Source of the DNA: Vicia villosa
Lineage: Eukaryota; Streptophyta; Magnoliopsida; Fabales; Fabaceae
DNA length: 64,000 nt
Reading direction: 5' to 3'
Assembly: GCF_029867415.1 (NCBI RefSeq)
Contig: NC_081186.1
Coordinates: forward strand, 106,016,455 to 106,080,454
In this document: positions 1 through 11,562 of the stretch, piece after piece
How positions within the stretch are numbered: position 1 is the first letter of the stretch
How the letters are laid out: each line of letters starts with the position of its first letter
Notes under the pieces: generated by a model
Seen by the model: the letters and a program-made list of their open reading frames with translations, nothing else
Told to the model about the DNA's origin: nothing
The model's database searches: none
Position numbers and translations under genes: made by a program

Positions 1-100
1 GAAAACTTTTTTATTAATTATATAAAGTACTTTGCTATTTTTTAAAATTTTAAATTTTTAAAAGTACTTAGTACTTTGCTACTTTTTTTAAATTATATAT
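1..100. other. Fragment of defensin-gene duplicon flank
   Basis: The opening bases (tataaagtactttgctatt followed by an AT-rich run ending aaaagta) match 21135-21195 and 24870-24925. In both places that sequence lies ~110-120 bp upstream of the start codon of a minus-strand defensin-like gene. In the same orientation, a third gene copy would lie just left of base 1. The junction with the tandem array is at roughly 65-100. Confidence 0.55.
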
Positions 101-3011
101 ATAGTACTTAGTACTTGTTGATTTCTCTACAAAATTAAAGATATATAATTGTTAGTAAGATTTTGTAACATAATTAATGCGGTTTGGTTTAGTTTGTAAA
201 TTACAAACCGGAAACTGAACCAAACCGCGCAGTTCTATTAAAAATAACTCAAACACATCTAAATCAAATGCAATTTTTTACAGTTTCGATTTGGTGTGGT
301 TTGGTTGACAGTTTTTATTTGGGTCTGTTCACTTTTAAACATCTGGGTTCTTTGAATGATGTTTTTTTATATAATGTCTTAAGAATGATATACATGAAAT
401 TGCATTCTTAGATAAATATTTTATAAAAAATTCAATAAAATACATTTTTGTCAAAATATTATTTATAAATTAATAATTTTTAATTTATTTGGTGATATGT
501 AAATTAAAATAAATCTCATTCAAAGAATATGAAAAAATATACACATAGTACTTAGTACTTGTTGATTTCTCTACAAAATTAAAGATGTATAATTGTTAGT
601 AAGATTTTGTAACATAATTAATGCGTTTTGGTTTAGTTTGTAAAATACAAACCGCAAACTGAACCAAACCGCGCAGTTCTATTAAAAATAACTCAAACAC
701 ATCTAAATCAAATGCAATTTTTTACAGTTTCGATTTGGTGTGGTTTGGTTGACAGTTTTTTATTTGGGTCTGTTCAGTTTTAAACATCTGGATTCTTTGA
801 ATGATGTTTTTTATCTAATGTCTAAAGAATGATATACATGAAATTGCATTCTTAGATAAATATTTTATAAAAAATTCAATAAAATACATTTTTGTCAAAA
901 TATTATTTATAAATTAATAATATTTTAATATTTTATTGATATGTAAATTAAAATAAACATCATTCAAAGAATATGAAAAAATATATACATAGTACTTAGT
1001 ATTTGTTGATTTCTCTAACAAATTGAAGATATATAATTGTTTGAAAGTTTTTGTAACATAATTAATGCGGTTTGGTTTAGTTTGTAAAATACAAAACGTA
1101 AATCGAACCAAACCGCGCAGTTCTATTAAAAATGACTCAAACACATCTAAATCAAATGCAATTTTTTACAGTTTCGATTTGGTGTGGTTTGGTTGACAGT
1201 TTTTATTTGGGTCTGTTCACTTTTAAACATCTGGGTTCTTTGAATGATGTTTTTTTATATAATGTCTTAAGAATGATATACATGAAATTGTATTCTTAGA
1301 TAAATATTTTATAAAAAATTCAATAAAATAAATTTTTGTCAAAATATTATTTATAAATTAATAATATTTTAATTTATTTGGTGATATGTAAATTAAAATA
1401 AATCTCATTCAAAGAATATGAAAAAATATACACATAGTACTCAGTACTTGTTGATTTCTCTACAAAACTAAAGATGTATAATTGTTAGTAAGATTTTGTA
1501 ACATAATTAATGAGGTTTGATTTAGTTTGTAAAATACAAACCGCAAACTGAATCAAACCGCGCAGTTCTATTAAAAATAACTCAAACACATCTAAATCAA
1601 ATGCAATTTTTTATAGTTTCGATTTGGTGTGGTTTGGTTGACAGTTTTTTATTTGGGTCTGTTCACTTTTAAACATCTGGATTCTTTGAATGATGTTTTT
1701 TATCTAATGTCTAAAGAATGATATACATGAAATTGCATTCTTAGATAAATATTATATAAAAAATTCAATAAAATACATTTTTGTCAAAATATTATATATA
1801 AATTAATAATATTTTAATATTTTATTGATATGTAAATTAAAATAAACATCATTCAAAGAATATGAAAAAATATATACATAGTACTTAGTATTTGTTGATT
1901 TCTCTAACAAATTGAAGATATATAATTGTTTGAAAGTTTTTGTAACATAATTAATGCGGTTTGGTTTAGTTTGTAAAATACAAAACGTAAACTGAATCAA
2001 ATCGTGCAGTTCTATTAGAAATCACCTAAACACATCTAAATCAAATGCAATTTTTTACAGTTTCGATTTGATGTGGTTTGGTTGACAATTTTTTATTTGG
2101 GTCTGTTCAGTTTTAAACATCTGAGTTCTTTGAATGATGTTTTTTATCTAATGTCTAAAGAATGATATACATGAAATTGCATTCTTAGATAAATATTTTA
2201 AAAAAAATTCAATAAAATACATTTTTGTCAAAATATTTATAAATTAATAATATTTTAATTTTTTGTTGATATGTAAATTAAAATAAACATCATTCAAAGA
2301 ATATGAAAAAACATATACACATAGTACTTAGTACTTGTTGATTTCTCTAAAACATTAATGATATATAATTGTTAGTAAGTTTTTGTATCATAATTAATGC
2401 AGTTTGGTTTAGTTTGTAAAATACAAACTGCAAACTGAACCAAACCGCGCAGTTCTATTTAAAATGGCTCAAACACATCTAAATCAAATGCAATTTTTTA
2501 CAGTTTGGATTTGGTGTGGTTTGGTTGACAATTTTTTATTTGGGTCTGTTTAGTTTTAAACATCTGGGTTCTTTGAATGATGTTTTTTATCTAATGTCTA
2601 AGAATGATATACATGAAATTGCATTCTTAGATAAATATTTTATAACAAATTCAATAAAATACATTTTTGTCAAAATATTATTTATAAATTAATAATATTT
2701 TAATTTTTTGTTGATATGTAAATTAAAATAAACATCATTCAAAGAATATGAAAAAATATACACATAGTATTTAGTACTTGTTGATTTCTCTAAAGAATTA
2801 AAGATATATAATTGTTAGTAAGATTTTGTAACATAATTAATGCGGTTTGGTTTAGTTTGTAAAATACAAATCGCAAATTGAACCAAACCGCGCAGTTCTA
2901 TTAAAAATTACCTAAACACATCTAAATCAAATGCAATTTTTTATAGTTTCGATTTGGGGTGGTTTGGTTGACAGTTTTTTATTTGGGTCTGTTCAGTTTT
3001 AAACATCTGGG
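101..3011. repeat. ~444 bp tandem array, left block (about 6.5 monomers)
   Basis: The marker tagtacttagtacttgttg recurs at 102, 546, 990, 1435, 1879, 2322 and 2765, giving a period of 443-445 bp. Alternate monomers share private variants: ctacaaaattaaagatg in the 546 and 1435 units, and ctaacaaattgaag in the 990 and 1879 units. This indicates an ~889 bp higher-order dimer. Each monomer contains a stretch rich in GGTTTGG and its complement that resembles the subterminal region of the hAT elements at 25.1-26.7 kb. The ORFs at 914-1144 and 1803-2000 are frames of the repeat, not genes. The last monomer is interrupted by the Copia element at 3012. Confidence 0.95.
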
Positions 3012-4130
3012 TGTTAGAACAAGAATTGTTCAGATCAATATTCTTAGTTTTAATGATAACATTATATATGAATTTTGTATAAGACAATGTGGTACTCTAA
3101 TCCTGTGCATTTTCCATTTTAGGAAATATATAAAGAGTATGCACAATTCAGCGCAAGAAGCGCATTTTCCATTTCAGGAAATATATAAAGAGTGCACAAT
3201 TCAGCGCAAGAAGCACTGACTCTGAAGGTTCATGTATGCAACATCAGAACATGGTCTAGCAAGACATCAGAAGATGGTCAAGCATAATCAGAACATGGTC
3301 TATTGAAGCATCAGAAGAACTTGAAATCAGAAGCAGAAACACTGAAGTTCTTATGGTATCACGCTAGAAGCACTTCAAAGTCAGAAGACAAGAAGATGCT
3401 CTGCACCAAGCTGTTTGACTCTGATTAATTCAAACGTTGTATCTACAAACATCAGATCAGAAGCAAGTACAAGATGGCAGGCTACGCTGACTAACAAAAG
3501 GAACGTTAGAAGCTATTAAAGGCAAAGTCAGTTAAAGCAGGAAAAGCAAGGCTCGAGGTAGTTGACAAAAGAGTGAAACATTAAATGCAATGCTGTACGG
3601 ATCACGCAATGCATTAAATGCTCCCAACGGTCATCTTCTCATAACGCCTATAAATAGAAGTTCTGATGAGAAGCTGAAGACACAACTCTTGTGCAAAAAT
3701 ACAGAAACGCTGTCCAATTCAAAAGCTCTCAAACTTCATCTTCAACCTCACTTCATTTGTAATATCTTAGTGAGATTTAAGCTTAGAACTTAAGAGAAAT
3801 ATCACAGTTGTGATTATAGATTATTAAGAAGCATTGTAATACTCTTGTAAGAATTTGTTTACATTCATTTGTAAAAGGTTCCTAGAGTGATCAGGTTGTG
3901 ATCAGAATACTCTAGAAGACTTAGAGGGTATTTAAGTGGAAAACCATTGTAATCAAGGTTGATTAGTGGATTAAATCCTCAGGTGAGGTAAATCACTCTA
4001 AGGGGGTGGACTGGAGTAGTTTCGTTAACAACGAACCAGGATAAAAATCTTTGTGCAATTGTTTTTATCTTAAGAGTTTTTAAAGTCACACTTATTCAAA
4101 CCCCCTTTCTAAGTGTTTTTCTATCCTTCA
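3012..4130 (+). repeat. 5' LTR of the Copia element
   Basis: It begins TGTTAGAACAAG and ends CTATCCTTCA. Relative to the 3' LTR it holds an extra tandem duplication of roughly 56 bp around 3126-3215, a segment beginning GCACAATTCAGCGCAAGAAG. The 3' LTR lacks a short stretch near 9985 and has an expanded C run at 10333-10346. These indels account for most of the length difference (1119 against 1062 bp). Confidence 0.92.
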
Positions 4131-4150
4131 ATTGGCATCAGAGCGCCGGT
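4131..4150 (+). other. Primer binding site
   Basis: The sequence directly after the 5' LTR contains TTGGCATCAGAGC, close to the TGGTATCAGAGC complement of the initiator methionine tRNA 3' end used by plant Copia elements. It has one internal difference from the usual site. Confidence 0.8.
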
Positions 4151-4214
4151 TCTAAGGTGTAAGCACTTAACCGTATTTAGAAAAGATTCAGGAAGAGATA
4201 AACACTAAGTCAAG

Positions 4215-4843
4215 ATGGGTGATACTCCAACACCTACATCTACATCTGGCTCTACTGAGCAATACAATGGAAATGGTAATAATGGCTACACTAGACCACC
4301 AGTATCCGATGGTGAAAACTTTGAATATTGGAAAGATAAACTCGAAAGTTACTTTCGTGGATTAGATGGTGACTTATGGGATCTTCTGGTGGATGGTTAC
4401 AAACATCCTGTGAAAGCTAGTGGAGTAAAGCTGACAAGACAAGAAATGAGTGATGATCAAAAGAAGCAATTCAAAAATCATCACAAGTCAAGGACTGTTT
4501 TGCTGAATGCTATCTCTCACGCTGAATATGAGAAGATATCTAACAGGGAAACTGCCCATGACATATATGAATCATTGAAAATGACTCATGAAGGAAATGC
4601 CCAAGTCAAAGAGACCAAAGCTCTTGCTTTAATCCAGAAATATGAAGCCTTCAAGATGGAGGATGATGAAAACACTGAAACAATGTTCTCAAGATTTCAA
4701 ACTCTAACTGCTGGATTAAGAGTTCTTGACAAGGATACACAAAGGGTGATCACTTCAAGAAGATCATCAGAAGCTTGCCAAGAAGATGGGGTCCAATGGT
4801 GACTGCTTTCAAAATTGCCAAGAACCTGAATGAAGTCTCTCTA
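4215..4843 (+). pseudogene. Copia gag (capsid) fragment, frameshifted and 3'-truncated
   Basis: The start at 4215 (MGDTPTPTSTS...) opens a 195-codon frame with the Copia gag signature WKDKLESYFRG...LWDLLVDGY in its first third and the helical segment around MTHEGNAQVKETKALALIQ near residues 130-150. The frame shifts close to 4750, and the remaining gag homology (MVTAFKIAKNLNEVSL) is read in another frame up to about 4843. There a deletion joins gag directly to the end of integrase. No CCHC zinc knuckle or protease DSG motif remains. In an intact element this protein forms the virus-like particle in the cytoplasm. Confidence 0.85.
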
Positions 4844-4845
4844 GG

Positions 4846-6807
4846 AGCTTGATTCTAAGGCACAGAAGTGTTTCCTTCTTGGATATTCTGAACGCTCTAA
4901 AGGCTACAGAGTATACAATACTGAAACATTGATTGTTGAAGAATCAATCAATATCAGATTTGATGATAAGCTTGGTCTTGAAAAGCCAAAGCAGTTTGAG
5001 AATTTTGCAGATATAGATATCTCAATTTCAGAAGCTGAAGAACCAAGAAGCAAAGTATCAGAAGCTGAAGAACCCAGAAGAAAAGTATCAGAAGATCAAG
5101 TTGTTGCTTCTTTAGAGAATCTCAGAATTTTTGAAGAACCAACTGTCAGAAGATCTTCTAGACTCAACTCTGCTCACCCAGAAGATGTCATTCTTGGAAA
5201 GAAAGATGATCCTATCAAAACAAGAGCATTCTTTAAGAACAATGCAGAATGTCAATTAAGTCTTGTTTCTCTGATCGAGCCAACTTCTGTTGAGCAAGCT
5301 CTAGAAGATGCAGACTGGATAATTGCCATGCAAGAAGAACTAAATCAGTTTACAAGGAATGGTGTGTGGGATCTTGTTCCTAGACCAAAAGGATTTAACA
5401 TCATTGGCACGGAGTGGGTCTTCAGTAACAAGCTATGCGAAAAAGGAGAAGTTGTAAGAAACAAAGCCTGACTGGTTGCTCAGGGCTATAGTCAGCAAGA
5501 AGGTATTGACTATACAGAAACCTTTGCACCAGTGGCCAGGTTAGAATCTATTCGCTTATTGATTTCTTTTGCCACTCAACATAACATCACTCTATATCAG
5601 ATGGATGTTAAGAGTGCCTTCTTAAATGGTTATATAGATGAGGAATTCTATGTCCACCAACCTCCTTGTTTTGAAGACTCTAGGTCTCCAGATCATGTTT
5701 TTAAACTAAAGAAATCATTATATGGATTGAAGCAAGGTCCTAGAGCTTGGTATGAAAGATTAAGTTCTTTCCTTCTGGATAATGGTTTCACTTGAGGAAA
5801 AGTGGATACTACTCTCTTTAGTAAAACCTTTAAAAAGGATATTTTAATTTGCCAAATTTATGTTGATGATATTATCTTCGGAACATCTAATGCTACACTT
5901 GGAAAGGAGTTTGTTAAGTCTATGCAGGCTGAGTTTGAGATGAGCATGATGGGAGAACTCAAGTATTTCCTTGGGATCCAGATCAATCAAACATCAGAAG
6001 GAACGTATGTTCATCAAACCAAATATGTGAAAGAACTTCTGAAGAAGTTTAATCTTTCTGAAATCAAAGAAGCAAAGACTCCTATGCATCCAAACGTGTA
6101 TCTTAGGTAAGGATGAGGTAAGTAAGAAGGTATATCAGAAGTTGTACAGAGGTATGATTAGATCTCTTCCATATCTTACTGCTTCTAGACCTGATATTTT
6201 ATTCAGTGTTTGTCTGTGTGCAAGATTCCAATCAGATCCTAGAGAATCTCACTTAACAGCTGTTAAGAGAATTCTGAGGTATCTGAAAGGTACTACTAAT
6301 GTTGGTTTAGTCTACAGAAGATCTAAAGAATACAACTTAGTAGGATTCTGCGATGCTGATTACGTTGGAGATAGAATTGAAAGGAAGAGTACTTCTGGAA
6401 GTTGTCAATTTCTTGGAAGTCATTTGATCTCCTGGTACAGCAAGAAGCAAGCTACCATTGCCCTCTCTACAACAGAAGAAGAATATGTTGCTGCTGCTGG
6501 GTGTAGTACACAGATGCTCTGGATGAAGAGTCAGCTAGAAGATTATCAGATATATGAGAGTAACATTCCTATCTTCTGTGATAATACTTCTGCTATTTGT
6601 TTGTCTAAGAATCCAATCTTACATTCCAAAGCTAAACATATTGAGATCAAACATCATTTCATTAGGGACTATGTTCAGAAGGGTGTTCTTTCTTTGAACT
6701 TTGTTGATACAGACCATCAATGGGCCGATATCTTTACAAAACCCCTTGCTGAAGATAGGTTTAAGTTCATTCTGAAGAATATCAGTATGGATTTATGCCC
6801 AAAATGA
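4846..6807 (+). pseudogene. Copia pol remnant: integrase tail, reverse transcriptase, RNase H
   Basis: After the deletion the reading resumes in the C-terminal tail of integrase (LGYSERSKGYRVYN-type sequence) and continues at 4929-5471 through the linker into reverse transcriptase (EQALEDADWIIAMQEEL, WDLVPRPKG). A TGA at 5469 and another at 5793 interrupt it. The catalytic YVDD stands at about 5860-5872. A stop near 6108 precedes RNase H at 6142-6807, which ends in the conserved ADIFTKPL and RFKFI block. In an intact element these domains copy the RNA to DNA. Here three or more disablements and the missing protease and integrase core make it a pseudogene. Confidence 0.9.
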
Positions 6808-7176
6808 GAAGATGAGAAGTTCTGATGTATGGATTAGTTTTGAAATGATTATGTTCTATCTTCTTATAAGATGTTCTGATGTTGATCAATTAGAAGTTCT
6901 GATTCTGTTATTACTAACGTTTCATTATCTAAGTTGATTCAGAATCTCTTTTAAAGCAAAACAGCTGTCACCAGCTTTCCAGATGTTGAACACGTGTTCA
7001 CTCTATTTGGAAAAGTACGCGTGCAGTTGAGGAGACGCCGCCCTAGGTAACTGTGCAAATCATTTCAAATATTACGTTATCTCTCCTAACGTCATTTCTC
7101 ATTAAATGCATTTGATTCTATGTTTTTCTGTAATTATGTTCATTCAAACGCATATTGCATTTCATTTCAAATCCGT

Positions 7177-7186
7177 CTCTATATAA
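7177..7186 (+). promoter_or_regulatory. Possible internal TATA box ahead of the extra Copia ORF
   Basis: TCTATATAAA lies 690 bp past the pol stop. It is followed by a strongly pyrimidine-rich leader (7200-7290, repeats of CTCTTTCATTCA) and then, after ~310 bp, the ATG of the extra ORF at 7498. This looks like a plant core promoter with a 5' leader. Function is inferred only from sequence pattern. Confidence 0.4.
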
Positions 7187-7497
7187 ACTCATCTCCATAA
7201 CAATTCATCTCTTTACATTCTCTCTCTTCATTCATTGTCTCTTTCATTCATTGTCTCTTTCATTCATCTCTCTCTTTCTCATTTTTCATAAACCCTAGTT
7301 TCTAAACCGAATCTCAGAGAAAATTCATCTTCATCCACCTTCACCACAGATTCTACATCTTCTCTAACTCATTCTTTACCTTCAAGAAATTCCAAACCCT
7401 ATTGCCTTCTGTACTCTGATTATCGTTTCACCTTTAATCCTCCTGAACCCTTCTTGATGTCTGTTTTGACCTGTTCAAGCTTAAGTTCAGAACAAGG

Positions 7498-8256
7498 ATG
7501 GAAACTTTGAGAGCTGCTCATGACTCCAAGCTGGATCATGTTGCTATTCGCAGTTTATGGAAAATCTTTAAGAAGGACTTTCAATTTGATGCTATGAACA
7601 TCCAAAAGAGATGCGTGGCTGAGGCATCTGACTCTTCTGGTTACTGCTTGGAACTTGATGATGGTAAGTACTATCATCCTATCAGAAGATGGATATCTCT
7701 TGAGGAGAAGAAGTTTGTATATGAGGTGGAGGATGAACCATGCCTTGCAATGGTCGTATGGAAGCCTCAATTTCTTGTTCTGACTAGAGACTTTCAGTCA
7801 TTATTCAACTGGTTAAGGGAGAATCCCTCAGAGAAAGCACCATATATGGTATATCCAGCTGTTGAATACCCATCAGAAATTGCTGCTCCTACACCTCCAA
7901 GGAATCTGGCTGAGATCCTTCAGACTCTTGCAAATTCTGATTCTTATATCCCTGTTCCAGAATATTATGAAGATGCTTCTATGTCAGAAGCTGATGCTGA
8001 GACCCAAGATGCTGAGAATCATCCTGCTGATAAACTTCCTGTTCAGGAAAATTAAGATGATGTTCTCATGATTGATGCTGCTGTTGAGCATGCTACTCCT
8101 TTGAATGATAGCTGTGAAGCTTCTTCTGATGAACCTTTTCTTCTGGTGAACGCCATGAAGGCTCTTCAAAAGAATCAAGTTGATCTTGCTTCTCGTTTGG
8201 ATAAGCATGAAGATACTCACAATGATTTTCGCTCATTCATGAAGACGCAGACATAA
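7498..8256 (+). pseudogene. Extra ORF between Copia pol and 3' LTR, one in-frame stop
   Basis: An ATG at 7498 opens 185 codons ending in TAA at 8053-8055. The same frame continues from 8068 to 8256 with a further 62 codons, so a single stop splits a frame of about 252 codons. It begins METLRAAHDSK. The N-terminal half is mixed alpha/beta-like with a YHPIRRWISLEEKK segment. The C-terminal part is acidic, and the last 60 residues (FLLVNAMKALQKNQVDLASR...) look like a coiled coil. I see no signal peptide or membrane segment. Its place matches the third ORF, sometimes called envelope-like, of SIRE-lineage elements, but no envelope feature is visible. Function is unknown. Confidence 0.65.
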
Positions 8257-9295
8257 AGCACTTCTGAGATTCAAAACCTTATGGCCAAGATAGTTTCTAA
8301 GCTAGGCTAGTCATAGTCCTTTGGTCTTAGTTGTTTTCTTATTTCTTGCATCTGTTTCTTGCATCTGCTTCTATCCTTTTATATCTTCTGATATTTTATT
8401 AATCAATGAAATATTATCTTATTCTCTCATATTGTTTGTTTTTCATCTGAATCTTTTGTATGCTTTTTGATGTTATTACAAAAAGGGGGAGAAACGTGAT
8501 AATTGATTTGGTTTATTATATCAGTTGCTGGGAGTAAGTCTCAACATTCCTAACATTATTTGCAAGTTCTATGTCTTTGAGATTTTTTTGCAGGATTGAA
8601 GATATTCTGAAAAAGCTCAACATGAGAAGCAAATACATGGGGAAAATCAATTCTATAAAGAAACATGTTCTTGGAATTGAAGCAAGCTTAGTGTTGTGAA
8701 GCTTCAAGATCAGAAGCAAGAAGGAAGAATGTTCTGATATTCTCGTGGCAGAATATGCTCTAACACATTCTTATCCCTAATATGTTCTAATACATATTTC
8801 CTTTAAGAACTTATCAAAGTTTGCTCTGATATTTTTCTAGCATTGCTCTGATACATGTTCTTTCTTAAAAGAATGTTCTGATTCATTCATGCTCTCACTA
8901 TTTCTGTCTAGTTTGTTCTGAAACATTTCAGGATGTAAAGATGCTCTGATGATGCTCTGGTAAATTCAAGAATGTTCTGATACAATCAAGCATGCAATGA
9001 TTCAAGAAGAAATTCAAAGCTCTGAAGTTGTCCTATGGAAGCAAGAAGCAGAAGCTCTGAATGTTCTGAAGTTCTAGGCAAATGTGAACGTCTCGACTGA
9101 AATGGAAAATACTCAGGGAAGTCTTTTATTTATAAATTCTCCTAGTATTTATTTCAGGGGGAGATTGTTAATCTCAGGGGGAGACACATTCACACACTAT
9201 ATTTATATGCTCATGCTATAACTGTGTAATTGTCTTTAGTCATCTGATATTCTGATTGCAAATTCATATCAATTATATATGTTTTTGTCATCATC
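8257..9295 (+). other. Copia 3' untranslated region
   Basis: This is non-coding sequence between the extra ORF and the polypurine tract. It is rich in the dispersed motif atgttctgat and contains several G-runs flanked by A (AAAAAGGGGGAGA near 8480, and AGGGGGAGA at 9155-9185) that resemble extra polypurine tracts. Confidence 0.6.
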
Positions 9296-9309
9296 AAAAA
9301 GGGGGAGAT
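9296..9309 (+). other. Polypurine tract
   Basis: AAAAAGGGGGAGAT directly precedes the TG of the 3' LTR and would prime plus-strand synthesis. Very similar tracts occur upstream near 8480, 9155 and 9177. Confidence 0.85.
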
Positions 9310-10371
9310 TGTTAGAACAAGAATTATTCTGATCAATATTCTTAGTTTTGATGATAACATTATATATGAATTTTGTATAAGACAATGTGGTACTCTAATC
9401 CTATGCATTTTCCATTTCAGGAAATATATAAAGAGTATGCACAATTCAGCGCAAGAAGCACTGACTCAGAAGGTTCATGTATGCAACATCAGAACATGGT
9501 CTAGCAAGACATCAGAAGATGGTCAAGTAGAATCAGAACATGGTCTATTGAAGCATCAGAAGAACTTGAGATCAGAAGCAGAAGCACTGAAGTTCTTATG
9601 GTATCACGCTAGAAGCACTTCAAAGTCAGGAGACAAGAAGATGCTCTGCACCAAGCTGTTTGACTCTGATTAATTCAAACGTTGTATCTACAAACATCCG
9701 ATCAGAAGCAAGTACAAGATGGCAGGCTACGCTGACTGACAAAAGGAACGTTAGAAGCTATTAAAGGCAAAGTCAGTTAAAGCAGGAAAAGCAAGGCTCG
9801 AGGTAGTTGACAAAAGAGTGAAACATTAAATGCAATGCTGTACAGATCACGCAACGCATTAAATGCTCCCAATGGTCATCTTCTCATAACGCCTATCAAT
9901 AGAAGCTCTTATGAGAAGCTGAAGACACAACTCTTGCGCAAAAATACAGAAACGCTGTCAAATTCAAAAGCTCTCAAACTTCATCTTCATTTGTAATATC
10001 TTAGTGAGATTTAAGCTTAGAACTTATGAGAAATATCACAGTTGTGATTATAGCTTATTAAGAAGCATTGTAATACCCTATAAGAATTTGTTTATATTCA
10101 TTTGTAAAAGGTTCCTAGAGTGATCAGGTTGTGATCAAAATACTCTAGAAGACTTAGAGGGTATCTAAGTGGAAAACCATTGTAATCAAGGTTGATTAGT
10201 GGATTAAATCCTCGGGTGAGGTAAATCACTCTAAGGGGGTGGACTAGAGTAGTTTCGTTAACAACGAACCAGGATAAAAATCTTTGTGCAATTGTTTTTA
10301 TCTTAAGAGTTTTTAAAGTCACACTTATTCAACCCCCCCCCCCCCCTTTCTAAGTGTTTTTCTATCCTTCA
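9310..10371 (+). repeat. 3' LTR of the Copia element
   Basis: It starts TGTTAGAACAAG and ends CTATCCTTCA, collinear with the 5' LTR apart from small indels and scattered substitutions. It is followed by the target duplication CTGGG at 10372-10376. Confidence 0.93.
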
Positions 10372-10413
10372 CTGGGTATTTTACCGCCCCTGGTTTTTTT
10401 TACCAATCCCCCC

Positions 10414-11200
10414 TGTCAAAATATTATTTATAAATTAATAATATTTTGATTTTTGTTGATATCTAAATTAAAACAAACATAATTCAAAGAATATGAAAAA
10501 ATGTACACATAGTACTTAGTACTTGTTGATTTCTCTAAAAAATTAAAGATATATAATTGTTAGTAAGATTTTGTAACATAAATTAATGGGGTTTGGTTTA
10601 GTTTGTAAAATACAAACCGCAAACTGAACCAAGCCGCGTAATTCTATTAAAAATGACTCAAACACATCTAAATCAAATGCAATTTTTTACAGTTTCGATT
10701 TGGTGTGGTTTGGTTGAAAGTTTTTTATTTGGGTCTGTACAGTTTTAAACATCTGGGTTCTTTGAATGATGTTTTTTTATCTAATGTCTAAAGAATGATA
10801 TACATGAAATTGCATTTTTAGATAAATATTTTATAAAAAATTCAATAAAATACATTTTTGTCAAAATATCATTTATAAATTAATAATATTTTAAATTTTT
10901 GTTGATATGTAAATTAAAATAAACATCATTAAAAAAATATGAAAAAATATACACATAGTACTTAGTAAATGTTGATTTCTCTAAAGAATTAAAGATATGT
11001 AATTGTTAGTAAGATTTTGTAACATAATTAATGCGGTTTGGTTTAGTTTGTAAAATACAAATCGCAAATTGAACCAAACCGCACAATTCCATTAAAATTA
11101 CCTAAATACATCTAAATCAAATGCATTTTTTTACAGTTTCGATTTAGTGTGATTTAGTTGACATTTTTTTTATTTGGGTCTGTTCAATTTTAAACATATG
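10414..11200. repeat. 444 bp tandem array, right block
   Basis: The array resumes mid-monomer at TGTCAAAATATT, with the marker at 10510 and 10956 (period 446). Between the LTR target duplication and this point, 37 bases (10377-10413) starting tattttaccgcccct replace about 125 bases of the expected monomer. The same tattttaccgcccct follows the monomer at 11203, where the foldback element begins. Confidence 0.93.
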
Positions 11201-11496
11201 GGTATTTTACCGCCCCTCCCATATGCGATAATTTTGGCCAAGATTCGCCTACGTGGACAAAAATAAATTTGTTGACTGTGTAATTGTTGTACACGTGGAA
11301 TTTTTTAATTTTTTTAAAATTTCCACGTGGAAATTCGTATTTTTTTTGAATTTTTTTGAATTTTTTTTTTTAAAAAAAAAATTAATCCAATATGCTGACA
11401 TGGAATTATGTATTTTTTTTGTAATTATTTTAAATTCCACGTAGATATTTTATTTTAAGTTTTCAAAATTTAAAAGATAGAAAATTATAAAATTTT

Positions 11497-11562
11497 GTGG
11501 CCAATGGGTGTTGAACCTATGACCTCCATGCGAAATGCAATAGGCGCTACCATTAGGCCACC
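11497..11562 (-). other. tRNA-like sequence in left foldback arm
   Basis: Read on the minus strand it starts GGTGGCC and ends GGCCAC, giving a 6 bp acceptor-like pairing. It has an A-box-like TGGCCTAATGG and a B-box GGTTCAACACC that fits the RNA polymerase III consensus. It is 66 nt, slightly short for a tRNA, and I cannot assign an anticodon arm with confidence. It is likely a tRNA-derived or tRNA-mimicking module of the element rather than a working tRNA gene. Confidence 0.6.

Larger units (their letters stand above)
3012..10371 (+). mobile_element. SIRE-type Ty1/Copia retrotransposon, defective, with 5 bp TSD
   Basis: The element is bounded by two highly similar LTRs (3012-4130 and 9310-10371), each starting TG and ending CA. 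It has a methionine-tRNA-type primer binding site after the 5' LTR and a polypurine tract before the 3' LTR. The target duplication CTGGG is at 3007-3011 and 10372-10376. The internal order is gag, the tail of integrase, reverse transcriptase, RNase H, then a long spacer and an extra ORF before the 3' LTR. That order and the >1 kb LTRs fit the SIRE/Maximus lineage. A deletion near 4845 removes the gag C-terminus, protease and most of integrase, and several stops break pol, so this copy cannot move by itself. It inserted into a monomer of the 444 bp array. Confidence 0.93.

Noticed and set aside
914..2000. Homologous minus-strand ORFs at 914-1144 and 1803-2000
   Set aside because: They lie at the same place in successive 889 bp repeat units. 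They are frames of the satellite with no start context, splice sites or family motif.
101..3011. CRISPR-like regular spacing
   Set aside because: The repeats are 444 bp with no unique spacers, in a plant nuclear genome; it is a satellite-type array.
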